Positions 8,520-17,687 of a stretch of 64,000 nucleotides of DNA are shown piece by piece. Position 1 is the stretch's first letter; every line of letters begins with the position of its first letter. Position numbers and translations under genes: made by a program. The DNA comes from Blastocatellia bacterium UBA7656 (GTDB lineage Bacteria; Acidobacteriota; Blastocatellia; UBA7656), in contig DLHY01000084.1 in NCBI GenBank assembly GCA_002483445.1, positions 8,054-72,053 on the forward strand, read 5' to 3'. The notes under the pieces are model-generated. The model did not search any database, was not told the DNA's origin, and saw only the letters and a list, made by a program, of their open reading frames with translations.

Positions 8520-8759
8520 ATGTTGCACAAAAAAATAATTGATTACCTCACGCCGCTGCTGGGAGAGGCCACTGCAAATAACCTCCTGAGGCACTACTGC
8601 CTCCGCATGAACATGACGGCAGATAGCATCACCGCTTCACATCTGCCAGAGCTTGCCAACGCCATGCGTCCGATGCTGGCCGTATGGCTTGGGTCGGCAG
8701 GAGCATCTCAGGTGGCTGATGAGATAGCGCAAATGGGGAGAGGAGCCACTTCAAAATGA
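8520..8759 (+). CDS. 79-residue protein of unknown function
   Basis: A small, probably cytosolic, mostly helical protein (starts MLHKKIIDYLTPLLGEATA; later LPELANAMRPMLAVWLGSAGA). I do not recognise the family. The start is ATG 8520 with only a weak AGG upstream. Its stop overlaps the next start in an ATGA quartet (8756-8759), so it is translationally coupled to a membrane protein and presumably works with it. Expression is expected from the promoter at 8339-8367. The hydrophobic C-terminal half could pack against the membrane partner. Confidence 0.65.
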   Translation: MLHKKIIDYLTPLLGEATANNLLRHYCLRMNMTADSITASHLPELANAMRPMLAVWLGSAGASQVADEIAQMGRGATSK

Positions 8760-9622
8760 ATTCCAAGTCCGTACTCGTGCCTTTCATCATCTCATTGTTT
8801 TTATGGCCGATTGCCTTCGCCCTGGCGATCTCTATGGGAGGCGCGGACGCAGCCACGACTCTGACATCGAAGGTACTCTTTTCTACGACCGTACTGTTCG
8901 AGATAGTGGCGCTGTTTCAGATCGCTCAGGCGCGAAAACTTTTCTCGCGTTCCGATCATGGATACCTGACCTGGACGCTGATTCTCGCATTTATCATCAT
9001 TCGCCTTGTAGCCGAAGCGCGGCTCACGACGATGAATCTTGAAATGGTTCCGCAATACACTGATAGTTCGCCCGCGTGGCTGTTTTTTTACCGTATAGTG
9101 CTGCGCTACATCTATACCGTGAGCGACCTGTTTTTCGTCGCCGCGCTGGTCACGACGATTCGTTCATACAAGAGTACCGGATTGAAATTCGGATTGCTCA
9201 AGCAGGATTATCTTTACATGCTTTTACTGTGGACGATGCCCGTCATCACTTTCATCTACCGCGAAAATCTGTTTTCGGCAGCCGCAGGCAACGACCAGTA
9301 CATCCCGACCTACCGTCTTGTCGCGGTGACAGTCGGCGCACTGATAGCTTCGCTGTGCCTTGTCGTGCGGCGCTACGCCTTGCAGATGGGCGGGGGCGCA
9401 GTCGCCAGAGTGTGGAACACAGTTTTTGTCGCGGGCATTGCGCGCGACGCATCTTTCCTCGCGCTGGCGTTGATGTCAGGCTGGTCGAAGGCGGGAGCGC
9501 AGTTCACCGAGCAATACTTGCTTTGGATATTCACCGGCTGCTGGCTGATAGCCGCTCTGTATCAGAGAGAAGTCCTCCCGCGCGGCAAGACAGGTGAATA
9601 CGCCGCCTTCACGACGGGATGA
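8756..9622 (+). CDS. Polytopic membrane protein of unknown function
   Basis: 288 residues with about seven or eight hydrophobic helices (VLVPFIISLFLWPIAFALAI, VLFSTTVLFEIVALFQIA, TLILAFIIIRLVAEA, IVLRYIYTVSDLFFVAALV, YLYMLLLWTMPVITFIY, LVAVTVGALIASLCLVV, LLWIFTGCWLIAALY). No catalytic motif is recognised. The gene is coupled by a 4-bp overlap to the preceding 79-residue gene. Charged residues cluster in loops (QARKLFSRSDHG, RSYKSTGLK). Nothing downstream continues the operon: the next gene is on the other strand and converges. Confidence 0.7.
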   Translation: MNSKSVLVPFIISLFLWPIAFALAISMGGADAATTLTSKVLFSTTVLFEIVALFQIAQARKLFSRSDHGYLTWTLILAFIIIRLVAEARLTTMNLEMVPQYTDSSPAWLFFYRIVLRYIYTVSDLFFVAALVTTIRSYKSTGLKFGLLKQDYLYMLLLWTMPVITFIYRENLFSAAAGNDQYIPTYRLVAVTVGALIASLCLVVRRYALQMGGGAVARVWNTVFVAGIARDASFLALALMSGWSKAGAQFTEQYLLWIFTGCWLIAALYQREVLPRGKTGEYAAFTTG

Positions 9623-9686
9623 ATGCGCTGGTCTCGTTTCAAAATCGCCGTCGCTTATGCTTGAAGGTTCGGGTCAGTTGAATGGC

Positions 9687-11078
9687 TCAGATTTCTTCAA
9701 TTGCCGCCTCACCCCTGTCGATCTGCTTTTGAAAGAATGGGCTGTCGCCTTCGATGAGGTCAATATCCATCGGCGACAGGTCTTCGTAGATACGAATGGA
9801 ATTCTGTCGATCAACGTCCCAGGCAACAAGCCGCAGCTTCGACCAGTAATTGAGCGGGGAGGAAGAAAGCAAATCGCCTGTGATGCCAATGCGATTGATT
9901 TCATATTTCGAGCGCAGCAGAGACGCTGCCTCTTTTGCTTTCTCGCGCCACTCCCGGCGCATCTCTCCGTCGCGCGCTTCCATACTCAAACGTCTCCTGA
10001 TCGCAGGGAGCCACTTGCTGGGCGAAGCGAGTCGACAAGCCTCCGTCATCCCGAAAGTCATCAAAAGCATACCCGCAACATTGCGCACTCCCTCATCGCT
10101 GCATATCTGAATTCGTCCGTCCCAGAATTCGAACTTCGCTTCAGGACACCACGAGATGTATTCATCGAAGCTTACCTTTACTGGATGCAAATCCAACCTC
10201 GGTTCGAAGGGCGCCTCTCCCCATCCCTTGCCGTTGCGCGTCCCTCGCAGTCTTCCCGAAGTCGGCTGAGACTTTTCAACGATGAACGGGTTATTCTCGC
10301 CGCGAAGCGAAAAATGTTCTTCTTCAACCCAAAACCGATCAGGCGCGATGGCAAGACCCTCAATGCTCTGCGGGCGATAAAGCTCATCCTCACCGGGTCG
10401 CATGGAAAGATAATCGCCTTCCGCGAAACGAAGGAATTCAACCTGCTTATTTTCCGCGTCGACGATGATGTATTCAGGAACGCCTGCCCGCGCGTAATGC
10501 TCGCGCTTGATATGAAAATCATAGCTGCGATGTGCCGGTCGTGTTACTTCGATGACCATCTCTGCCGGGCCATCGAGGTAGTATTCATAAAGCGTGTTAA
10601 GCTTCCTGCCTTTGAAGAACACCGCGTCGGGCGTCAGTCCGTCTTCTCCGAGTCGCATCACGAAATCGCGCCCCAGCGCCATACCGCCAAGCGATTCGCT
10701 CACTTCATACAGCGAGTAGAACAGATGGTTGCGAGCGCGCCAGTGTCCTGCATCCTCGCCTTCTTCGCCTTGGGTGAAATCTTCAATCGAGTAATCGATC
10801 CGCGATACTTTTTCTTCAAGGCTGTTGAGCGACTGATCGTTGATGCGGTCGGGCGGAGTCAGTCGATATGCTTCGCAGACGGCTCTCACCCACTGCTCGA
10901 CTGAGCCGAGCGCGATTGCCGCGTCAACGCTCCATCCGCGCATTATATGGTCGAACAACAGGCGGCTCCCTGCCAGACTATTGCCGACTATCAATCGCCC
11001 ATCGATCAGTTCGATTTTGCGCTCCGGGCTATGACGATCCCAATAATCGAAGTTCGCTTCTTCTTCCGACTCGCTCAT
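9687..11078 (-). CDS. Long Uma2-like (DUF820) endonuclease-fold protein
   Basis: 463 residues from the ATG complementary to 11076-11078, chosen because AGGGAGGTG lies 5 bp before it; the frame extends 19 codons further upstream without a comparable site. Residues about 10-270 have Uma2 features: ERKIELIDGRLIVG, TPDAVFFKGRK, then EMVIEVTRPAHRSYDF and GVPEYIIVDAENKQVEFLR, containing the acidic and lysine-type positions of a PD-(D/E)XK core. Residues about 300-460 begin like a second Uma2 N-terminus (SFDEYISWCPEAKFEFWDGRI) but degenerate into a helical tail, so the protein is roughly twice the usual ~190 residues. Biochemical role is not established for the family. Confidence 0.7.
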   Translation of the reverse strand: MSESEEEANFDYWDRHSPERKIELIDGRLIVGNSLAGSRLLFDHIMRGWSVDAAIALGSVEQWVRAVCEAYRLTPPDRINDQSLNSLEEKVSRIDYSIEDFTQGEEGEDAGHWRARNHLFYSLYEVSESLGGMALGRDFVMRLGEDGLTPDAVFFKGRKLNTLYEYYLDGPAEMVIEVTRPAHRSYDFHIKREHYARAGVPEYIIVDAENKQVEFLRFAEGDYLSMRPGEDELYRPQSIEGLAIAPDRFWVEEEHFSLRGENNPFIVEKSQPTSGRLRGTRNGKGWGEAPFEPRLDLHPVKVSFDEYISWCPEAKFEFWDGRIQICSDEGVRNVAGMLLMTFGMTEACRLASPSKWLPAIRRRLSMEARDGEMRREWREKAKEAASLLRSKYEINRIGITGDLLSSSPLNYWSKLRLVAWDVDRQNSIRIYEDLSPMDIDLIEGDSPFFQKQIDRGEAAIEEI

Positions 11079-11144
11079 TATTACACCTCCCTGAAACGGC
11101 GCGCGACTGCGCAAATGGTAGTCCATCAATCTCACGCTTGCAAT

Positions 11145-11165
11145 AAAGGATCAGGTTGATCCTTT
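11145..11165. promoter_or_regulatory. Perfect 9-bp inverted repeat in a divergent promoter region
   Basis: AAAGGATCA-GGT-TGATCCTTT lies between the divergently transcribed Uma2-like gene (start 11078, minus) and the cytochrome gene (start 11228, plus). The short central spacer suggests a dimer operator rather than a terminator, since it follows no gene. The cognate regulator is unknown. Confidence 0.45.
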
Positions 11166-11227
11166 GGTCGCTTTGAGGTATGAGTAAATAATCAGTGGAA
11201 CATTTACTTGAAGGAGAACCGCTCGTA

Positions 11228-12358
11228 ATGAAAAAAACAACCACCCTTCGCGGCACGGTTGTGCTGGCAGCAATCGCTGCTTTCACTCTGTTTCACTGGA
11301 TGACCGGCGCAGAGGCGCAGTCGCCGGACCAGCAACAACCGCAGGCTCAGACATCAGCCGCGCCGCAGGAGAAGACTGTCGATCAGACCCGCAAAAATAT
11401 TCAGGCGCTCAAGGGTCTGCCCGATTCGCAACTCCTCCCCGTGATGAATATGTTCGCCGCCTCGCTCGGCGTTCGCTGCGATTTCTGTCACGTCCGAACC
11501 GGCAACGAATGGGCTTATGACAAGGACGACAAGAAGGCCAAGCAGACCGCTCGCAAGATGATCGAGATGACCATCAATCTCAACAAGGCCAGCTTCGAGG
11601 GCAAACCCGAAGTCTCCTGCTTCACCTGTCACGTCGGCCACGAACACCCGCCGACAGTCGCTCCCCTTCCCCGCGCTCTGCCTCCGAGGGAAGAAGCGCG
11701 AAGACCGGCTGAAGCGTGGCCCACTCCGCAGCAGATCATCGATAAGTATGTCGCCGCCGTCGGAGGAAAAGAGGCCGCGGCAAAACTCAAGACACGAGTG
11801 ATCAAAGGCTCTTATGTGAATGTTCAGGGAAACACTCTTCCGATGGAGATGTGGTTCGAAGCGCCCTCGAAACTGCTCATCACCATCAACGGGCAGCAGG
11901 GCGTCATCACCCAGGCGCTAAACGGCGACGCCGGATGGGTGAAGATGGGCGAGCGACAGCGCGAGATGGACAGGGGAGAAATCGCGCGCCTTCGCAGCCT
12001 CGCCGTGGGGCTGGGCGCTTTGCAACTCCGCGAGCCTTACCCGCGACTGACCTTCGGCGGCAAAGAAAAAATTGGAGACCGCGAAGCGTTCATACTACGA
12101 ACGATCACTCCCGACCGCAGGCGCGTCAGATTATTCTTCGACACAGAAACGGGACTCCTGCTGCGCCGATATACGTTGACTGATACGCCAGTCGGAGCCG
12201 ATCCCGAACAGTTGGACTTCGAGGACTATCGCGACGTCGATGGGATCAAGGTGCCTTTCTCGATTCGCGTGTCGTATCTCATGCTTCAACCCTCGGCCAC
12301 ATACAAACTGGCTGAGGTCAAACACAACGTCGCTATCGAGGAATCGAAATTCAAATAA
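11228..12358 (+). CDS. Exported c-type cytochrome (reaction-centre cytochrome-like) with a C-terminal LolA-like domain
   Basis: 376 residues from ATG 11228, with GAAGGAGAA at 11211-11219. A signal peptide (VVLAAIAAFTLFHWM..AEA) leads into a helical domain with two haem-binding sites, CDFCH at residues 84-88 and CFTCH at 131-135. The phrase MNMFAASLGVRCDFCH is typical of the small CytoC_RC-like proteins common in Acidobacteriota. Residues about 175-375 resemble an outer-membrane lipoprotein carrier/sorting fold (TPQQIIDKYVAAVGGKEAA, MEMWFEAPSKLLI, LFFDTETGLLLRRY, DFEDYRDVDGIKVPF). It probably transfers electrons in the periplasm; donor and acceptor are unknown. It is not evidence of phototrophy. 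Confidence 0.8.
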   Translation: MKKTTTLRGTVVLAAIAAFTLFHWMTGAEAQSPDQQQPQAQTSAAPQEKTVDQTRKNIQALKGLPDSQLLPVMNMFAASLGVRCDFCHVRTGNEWAYDKDDKKAKQTARKMIEMTINLNKASFEGKPEVSCFTCHVGHEHPPTVAPLPRALPPREEARRPAEAWPTPQQIIDKYVAAVGGKEAAAKLKTRVIKGSYVNVQGNTLPMEMWFEAPSKLLITINGQQGVITQALNGDAGWVKMGERQREMDRGEIARLRSLAVGLGALQLREPYPRLTFGGKEKIGDREAFILRTITPDRRRVRLFFDTETGLLLRRYTLTDTPVGADPEQLDFEDYRDVDGIKVPFSIRVSYLMLQPSATYKLAEVKHNVAIEESKFK

Positions 12359-12360
12359 AA

Positions 12361-12464
12361 GTCTTGTGAGTCTATCGAGTCTTGCGAGTCTGGAAAGTCC
12401 AGAGTGCGGAATGCGGAGTTTTCATTCCGCACCCCGCATTCCGCATTCGAAGGACTCGATAGAC
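12361..12464. repeat. Nested inverted-repeat element H2
   Basis: The outer arms are 9-bp units (GTCTTGTGA, GTCTATCGA, GTCTTGCGA) matched by GACTCGATAGAC on the right. Inner arms are heptamers, TGCGGAATGCGG on the left and ATTCCGC repeated on the right. It starts 3 bp after the cytochrome stop codon and ends just upstream of the regulatory region of ADOP1. Confidence 0.8.
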
Positions 12465-12471
12465 TTCATTT

Positions 12472-12500
12472 CGATTCCGGGACTCCGTTTCCCATAAACG
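12472..12500. promoter_or_regulatory. Candidate activator site (UAS) for ADOP1-3
   Basis: CGATTCCGGGA-N7-TCCCATAAACG forms an imperfect inverted repeat (8/11 match between arms). Its right arm with flank, TTTCCCATAAACGCACAT (12488-12505), matches TTTCCCATAAGCGAACAT upstream of ADOP8 at 16 of 18 positions and is recognisable upstream of ADOP4. The first C of TCCC lies 86 bp before the sigma-54-like element. Confidence 0.6.
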
Positions 12501-12576
12501 CACATCTTCCGGTTTCAACGCCGGCGCGATCTTTTTTCAAACCTTCTGATCCCACCATTTGAATATGCGCGGAGGC

Positions 12577-12591
12577 TGGCACGCTTTTTGT
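12577..12591 (+). promoter_or_regulatory. Sigma-54-type promoter of ADOP1
   Basis: TGGCACGCTTTTTGT matches the -24/-12 consensus TGGCACG-N4-TTGC except for the last base. The ADOP1 ATG begins 56 bp after its first base. The same element with similar spacing is found before ADOP4 and ADOP8. Confidence 0.6.
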
Positions 12592-12632
12592 CAGTTGCAC
12601 TTAGGGGTGTATCTCAAAAATCGAGGATTGCT

Positions 12633-15047
12633 ATGGAAACCTTCTTTCAAGACCTTCGATATGGATTGCGCTCGCTCATCAAACAACCCTTCTTCACCGT
12701 CATCGCGATTATCACGCTGGCTTTAGGCGTAGGAGCCAACAGCGCGATCTTCAGCGTGGTAAACGCTGTAGTGCTTCGTCCGCTTCCCTACCCTGAGCCG
12801 GATCGTCTGGTGAAGTTGACGCGGGTGAAACTCACCGACCCTGGATTCATGGGATCGGTCTCCTATCTGGATTTCAAAGACTGGAAAGCGCAAGGCGAAA
12901 GCTTCGAACAGATGACCGCTATTCAGTCGGGCGACTACACGATCAAGATCGCCGATTCAGCCGAGCGCGTGCAGGGAATGGGTGTGTCTTCAGATTTCTT
13001 CACGATGCTCGGCGTCGCGCCCGCACTGGGTCGCGTCTTCAACGCTGAGGAAGAAAAACCGGGCAATCAGATCGCTCTTATCAGTCACGCTTTGTGGCAG
13101 AGTCGTTTCGGGTTTGATCCGAACATCATCGGGCAAGCGGTTTCGATTGACGCCAAGCTTTACACGATCATCGGCGTGATGCCCGCAGACTTCGACTTCG
13201 CTCTACAGGAGGAGCAGGCCGAAGTCTGGCTGCCGATTTCTCTCAGCGAAAACTTTCTCAAGGAGCGCGGCGCGCACTTTCTCACGGTCACAGGCCGCCT
13301 CAAAAAAGGCGTGTCGCTTGAGCAGGCGCAGATGGAAATGGATGCCATCGCCGGAAGACTTGCAGAGCAGTACCCGGATTCAAATGCGGGTGAGGGCGTC
13401 CGCGTCTCTTCGCTTCACGAAGAAATCGTCGGCGATGTCCGGCTCATGCTGATGGTGCTGCTTGCGGCAGTCGGTCTGGTGCTGGCTGTAGCCTGCGCCA
13501 ACGTCGCCAATCTCATGCTGGCCCGCGCAAGTGCGCGACAGAAAGAAATCGCCATTCGCTCCGCGCTCGGAGCATCGCGCTTTCGCATCATCCGTCAGCT
13601 TATGACCGAAAGCCTTCTGCTCGCCATCATCGGCGGAGGGCTTGGCCTTCTGATGGCGATGTGGGGGCTGGATATTCTGATCGCTCTCAGCCCCGAAAAC
13701 ATTCCGCGACTCGATGAAATCGCGCTCGATTCCCGCGTTACCATCTTCACTCTTCTAGTTTCGATTGTGACGGGTTTGATATTCGGCCTTGCGCCCGCGC
13801 TTCAGGTTTCGAAACTCGATTTGAATGAGACTTTGAAAGAAGGAACTCGCGGCGCAAGCGGCAGCCTCAGACGCAATCGCGCTCGCTCCCTCTTTGTCAT
13901 AGCTGAAGTGGCGCTCGCGCTCGTTCTGCTCATCATCGCATCGCTGATGCTGCGCAGCTTTCAGCGGCTTCAACGAGTCGATCCCGGTTTCAAGGCGGAC
14001 GATGTGCTGACGATGAATGTAATATTGCCTGATTCCAAATACACCGAGCCTGACGAGTGGAGCGGATTTTATGATCGACTTCTGGATCAGGTCAGAACGC
14101 TGCCGGGAGTCGACTCGGCAGGCGCGATCACGATGCTGCCTCTGAGCGGCAGCAATATGGGTATGAGCTTCGAGGTGGAGGGTCGCCCGCCCGCATCACC
14201 CGCAGATGAGTATTCTGCAAACTATCGCGCCGTCAGTCACGATTACTTCCACACTCTCGGCATCTCCGTCATCCGAGGCCGCGCCTTCAACGAGCGCGAC
14301 AATGATAAATCGCCACAAGTGATAATGATCAACGAAAGCTTCGCGCGAATTTATTTCTACGGCGGAGACCCGATAGGGAAACGAATCAAAATCGGCTACA
14401 ACGACATCAATGCCGAAGTAGTCGGCGTTGTGGGAGATGTCAAGCACAAAAGCCTTCAGGCGGATTCGGGAGCCGAGATGTACACGCCTTACAGCCAGAC
14501 TCCATGGTGGTTCATGAGCCTCGCCATCCGCACGCGGTCGAACTCTTCGGACATCGTTGCAGGAGTCAAAGCGTCTCTCGCCACTCTGGACAGGGATGTT
14601 CCCGTGTACGACGTGAAGATGATGCAGGAATACCTGAAGAAGACAGTCTCTCAGCCGCGATTCAATATGCTTCTGATGGCCATCTTCGCCGCGGTTGCGA
14701 CCCTGCTTGCGGCTGTCGGAATTTACGGCGTCATCAGCTATTCAGTCACCGAGCGAACGCGCGAGATAGGCATCCGGCAGGCGATGGGCGCGACGAGAGG
14801 CGATGTGTTGAGTTTGATTTTCCGACAGACCGCTCTGCTCACCGCGACCGGCATCGCAGTCGGACTCGGCACAGCCTTCGCTTTTGCGCAATTGATGAAG
14901 AGCCTGCTCTACGAAGTCAGCCCGACCGATCCGGTGAGCTTCGCGCTGATTCCGATCTTTCTGGCAGGAGTGGCTCTGGGAGCCAGTTTCATCCCGGCCC
15001 GTCGAGCTACGCGAGTAGATCCGATGGTCGCGCTCAGATACGAGTAG
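12633..15047 (+). CDS. ADOP-family permease 1 (MacB/FtsX-like, no ATPase domain)
   Basis: 804 residues; ATG 12633 follows GAGG at 12623-12626, and the longer frame upstream lacks a site. It begins METFFQDLRYGLRSLI, then TM1 at about 20-45 with the LALGVGANSAIFSVVNAV signature and a MacB-type periplasmic core at 45-265. Three helices follow near 271-390 (first FtsX domain), a helix at 420-441, a second periplasmic domain, and three helices near 680-790 (second FtsX domain). The end RRATRVDPMVALRYE is the family hallmark. ADOP proteins are known as large acidobacterial paralogous sets, usually without an adjacent ABC ATPase. By homology to MacB/LolCE this would be mechanotransmission across the inner membrane; cargo unknown. 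First gene of unit ADOP1-3. Confidence 0.88.
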   Translation: METFFQDLRYGLRSLIKQPFFTVIAIITLALGVGANSAIFSVVNAVVLRPLPYPEPDRLVKLTRVKLTDPGFMGSVSYLDFKDWKAQGESFEQMTAIQSGDYTIKIADSAERVQGMGVSSDFFTMLGVAPALGRVFNAEEEKPGNQIALISHALWQSRFGFDPNIIGQAVSIDAKLYTIIGVMPADFDFALQEEQAEVWLPISLSENFLKERGAHFLTVTGRLKKGVSLEQAQMEMDAIAGRLAEQYPDSNAGEGVRVSSLHEEIVGDVRLMLMVLLAAVGLVLAVACANVANLMLARASARQKEIAIRSALGASRFRIIRQLMTESLLLAIIGGGLGLLMAMWGLDILIALSPENIPRLDEIALDSRVTIFTLLVSIVTGLIFGLAPALQVSKLDLNETLKEGTRGASGSLRRNRARSLFVIAEVALALVLLIIASLMLRSFQRLQRVDPGFKADDVLTMNVILPDSKYTEPDEWSGFYDRLLDQVRTLPGVDSAGAITMLPLSGSNMGMSFEVEGRPPASPADEYSANYRAVSHDYFHTLGISVIRGRAFNERDNDKSPQVIMINESFARIYFYGGDPIGKRIKIGYNDINAEVVGVVGDVKHKSLQADSGAEMYTPYSQTPWWFMSLAIRTRSNSSDIVAGVKASLATLDRDVPVYDVKMMQEYLKKTVSQPRFNMLLMAIFAAVATLLAAVGIYGVISYSVTERTREIGIRQAMGATRGDVLSLIFRQTALLTATGIAVGLGTAFAFAQLMKSLLYEVSPTDPVSFALIPIFLAGVALGASFIPARRATRVDPMVALRYE

Positions 15048-15150
<103 letters not shown>

Positions 15151-15152
15151 TT

Positions 15153-17582
15153 ATGGACAGTTTTCTCAAAGACCTGCGCTATGGCCTGCGCGTGTTGTTA
15201 AGGCAGAAGGGCTTCACCGCTGTCGCCCTGTTCGCTCTGGCGCTCGGAATAGGCGCGAACACTGCGATATTCAGCGTCGTCAACGCGATACTGCTTAGGC
15301 CCCTGCCTTACAAAGATACTGCGCGGCTCGTCGTCCCTGTCTCCGTCAACACGGCGCGCGAAATGGATCGGGCCAGCATCACTTATGCGGATTATCTCGA
15401 CTGGCGAAATGAAACCGAGGTCTTTGAGAACGTCGCCGTCTTCGGTTTCCAGAACGTCGATCTGGCGGGTGGCGGCGAGCCTGAGCGCGTGCAGGTAGGA
15501 ACTGTTTCGGAGGATTACTTCGCCGTAATGGGAGTCGGGCCGGTTCTGGGGAGAACCTTTTCAGCCGACGATTACAAGCCCGACTCCACGCGGGCGCTCG
15601 TCATCAGTTACCAACTGTGGCAGCGGAAGTACGGCGGCGATCCCGATATACTCGGTCAGAAAATCTATCTCAACGGACGACCGTACCCGGTGATCGGCGT
15701 GATGCCGAAAGATTCGCAGTGGCCCGCGAACTTCGACCTGTGGGCCGCGCTGGTCGTCGGCCCGAATCCTTCGCCTGACCTGATGCGGCGCGACAACATG
15801 ATATACCGCGCCGTCGCCCGCCTAAAGTCCGGCGTTGAGATTGAACAGGCGACAGCCGCGATGGAGGTCATAGCCCGCAGACTGGAGCAGGACTTTCCCG
15901 AATCGCGCAAGGGCTGGTCGAACAAGGCGATACCTCTGCGCGATTACATTGTAGAGGATGAGCTTCAACTCGCTCTGATGGTTTTGATCGGGGCCGTCGG
16001 CTTCGTCCTCCTCATAGCCTGCGTAAATGTGGCCAACCTTCTGCTGGCTCGCGCCGCAGTGCGCGAGCGCGAGATCGCCATCAGGATGGCTCTCGGTTCG
16101 GGGCGGATTCGGCTGATAAGGCAGTTGTTGACCGAAAGCGTGATGCTGGCTCTCGTGGGAGGCGCAGTTGGATTGCTGCTCGCCTTCTGGGGAGTCGATC
16201 TGCTCACAGCGATTGCTCCTTCCGACATTCCCCAAATCGCAGAGACTCGAATCGATCTTCGCGTTCTGATGTTCACAATGGCCGTGTCTGTAGTGACGGC
16301 GATTCTTTTCGGACTCATACCTGCCCTTCACTCCACGAAGACCAATTTCAACGAATCACTCAAGGAAGGCGGGCGCAGCGCGACCGAGGGAGCGCGAGGC
16401 GGACGACTTCGAGGCATTCTCGTCGTGGCTGAAGTGGTCATCTCACTTGTGCTTCTGGCAGGCGCGGGATTGATGGTTAGAAGTTTCATTCATCTGCAAC
16501 ATGTCGATCCCGGTTTCAACACGGACAACCTCGCGACTATGAGCATCAACTGTCCATCTTTGAGATATCCGGATAACGCGCAGGTGCTGGCCTTTTATAA
16601 AAACGTGGTCGACCGCGTGGCCAATTCTCCCGGCGTCGAGTCGGCTGCCGTAAGCTCCGCGCTTCCGCTCGGCGGGGGAGGATTTTATCTCGGTCGCGTA
16701 CTGTTGATCGAAGGCCACCCGGAGCCGCCCACAGGCCCGGATCACGAAACGCAATGGAATGTGATAAGCCCCGGTTACTTCCAGGCGACCGGAATAAAAC
16801 TAATTCGAGGCAGAGCCTTTGACGAGCGCGACGCCGAAAAGAGCAACCCTGTCATCATCATAAACGAAACGATGGCGCGGCGAATGTTTCCCGACGAAGA
16901 CCCTGTAGGCAAGCGAATAAGATCGTGGCGAGACGAGAATCTTCTGCGCGAGATAGTCGGCGTGGTTCAGGATGTGAGGTATTACGGGCTGGGCGACAAG
17001 CTTCGAGGTCTGGTCTACATTCCGCACACGCAAAACACCTGGCGCTCGATGTTGCTCACCGTTCGCACTACCGGCGATCCCGCAAACCTCATCGGCTCGA
17101 TTCGCGATCAGATATGGACTGTCGACAAAGATGTTGCGATTGCCAATCCTAAAACCATGAATGAGACTCTCGCCGAATCGGTCGCATCGCAGCGTTTCAG
17201 CACGCTGCTGCTCGCCGTATTCGCCGCACTCGCTCTGGCGCTTGCGGCAGTCGGCATCTACAGCGTCTTGTCCTACTCCGTGACTCAGCGCGCGCACGAA
17301 ATAGGCATCAGGATGGCGCTCGGCGCGCGGGCGGGCGATGTGATAAAGCTCGTCGTGGCGCACGGAATGAAGCTGACGCTTACAGGCGTAGGGATAGGAT
17401 TGGCGCTGGCCTTTGCGCTCACGCGACTGATGAAGAGCCTGTTGTATGAAGTGAGCGCGGCTGATCCTCTGACCTTCATCGTGATTCCGCTCCTGCTGGC
17501 AGGAGTGGCTCTGGGAGCCAGTTTCATCCCGGCCCGTCGAGCCACTCGCGTAGATCCGATGGTCGCGCTCAGGCATGAATAG
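15153..17582 (+). CDS. ADOP-family permease 2
   Basis: 809 residues starting MDSFLKDLRYGLRVLLRQ. TM1 carries LALGIGANTAIFSVVNAI; the first periplasmic domain includes VIGVMPKDSQWPANFDLWA; FtsX helices and the ending RRATRVDPMVALRHE are intact. No conventional ribosome binding site exists apart from GGAA inside the last heptamer of H3, so this element may set translation initiation. The last ~80 bp of the gene are nearly identical to the end of ADOP1, which suggests recombination between the two copies. It is separated from ADOP1 only by H3 and is presumably co-transcribed with it. Confidence 0.87.
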   Translation: MDSFLKDLRYGLRVLLRQKGFTAVALFALALGIGANTAIFSVVNAILLRPLPYKDTARLVVPVSVNTAREMDRASITYADYLDWRNETEVFENVAVFGFQNVDLAGGGEPERVQVGTVSEDYFAVMGVGPVLGRTFSADDYKPDSTRALVISYQLWQRKYGGDPDILGQKIYLNGRPYPVIGVMPKDSQWPANFDLWAALVVGPNPSPDLMRRDNMIYRAVARLKSGVEIEQATAAMEVIARRLEQDFPESRKGWSNKAIPLRDYIVEDELQLALMVLIGAVGFVLLIACVNVANLLLARAAVREREIAIRMALGSGRIRLIRQLLTESVMLALVGGAVGLLLAFWGVDLLTAIAPSDIPQIAETRIDLRVLMFTMAVSVVTAILFGLIPALHSTKTNFNESLKEGGRSATEGARGGRLRGILVVAEVVISLVLLAGAGLMVRSFIHLQHVDPGFNTDNLATMSINCPSLRYPDNAQVLAFYKNVVDRVANSPGVESAAVSSALPLGGGGFYLGRVLLIEGHPEPPTGPDHETQWNVISPGYFQATGIKLIRGRAFDERDAEKSNPVIIINETMARRMFPDEDPVGKRIRSWRDENLLREIVGVVQDVRYYGLGDKLRGLVYIPHTQNTWRSMLLTVRTTGDPANLIGSIRDQIWTVDKDVAIANPKTMNETLAESVASQRFSTLLLAVFAALALALAAVGIYSVLSYSVTQRAHEIGIRMALGARAGDVIKLVVAHGMKLTLTGVGIGLALAFALTRLMKSLLYEVSAADPLTFIVIPLLLAGVALGASFIPARRATRVDPMVALRHE

Positions 17583-17685
<103 letters not shown>

Positions 17686-17687
17686 TT

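Noticed and set aside
9594..10904. 436-codon open frame on + opposite the Uma2-like gene
   Set aside because: No ribosome binding site, no recognisable domain, and the minus-strand frame has clear Uma2 motifs and a strong start. It is a shadow of a GC-rich gene.
11228..12358. Reaction-centre cytochrome similarity as a sign of photosynthesis
   Set aside because: Only two CxxCH sites, a different C-terminal domain and no reaction-centre or pigment genes; such proteins are common in non-phototrophic Acidobacteriota.
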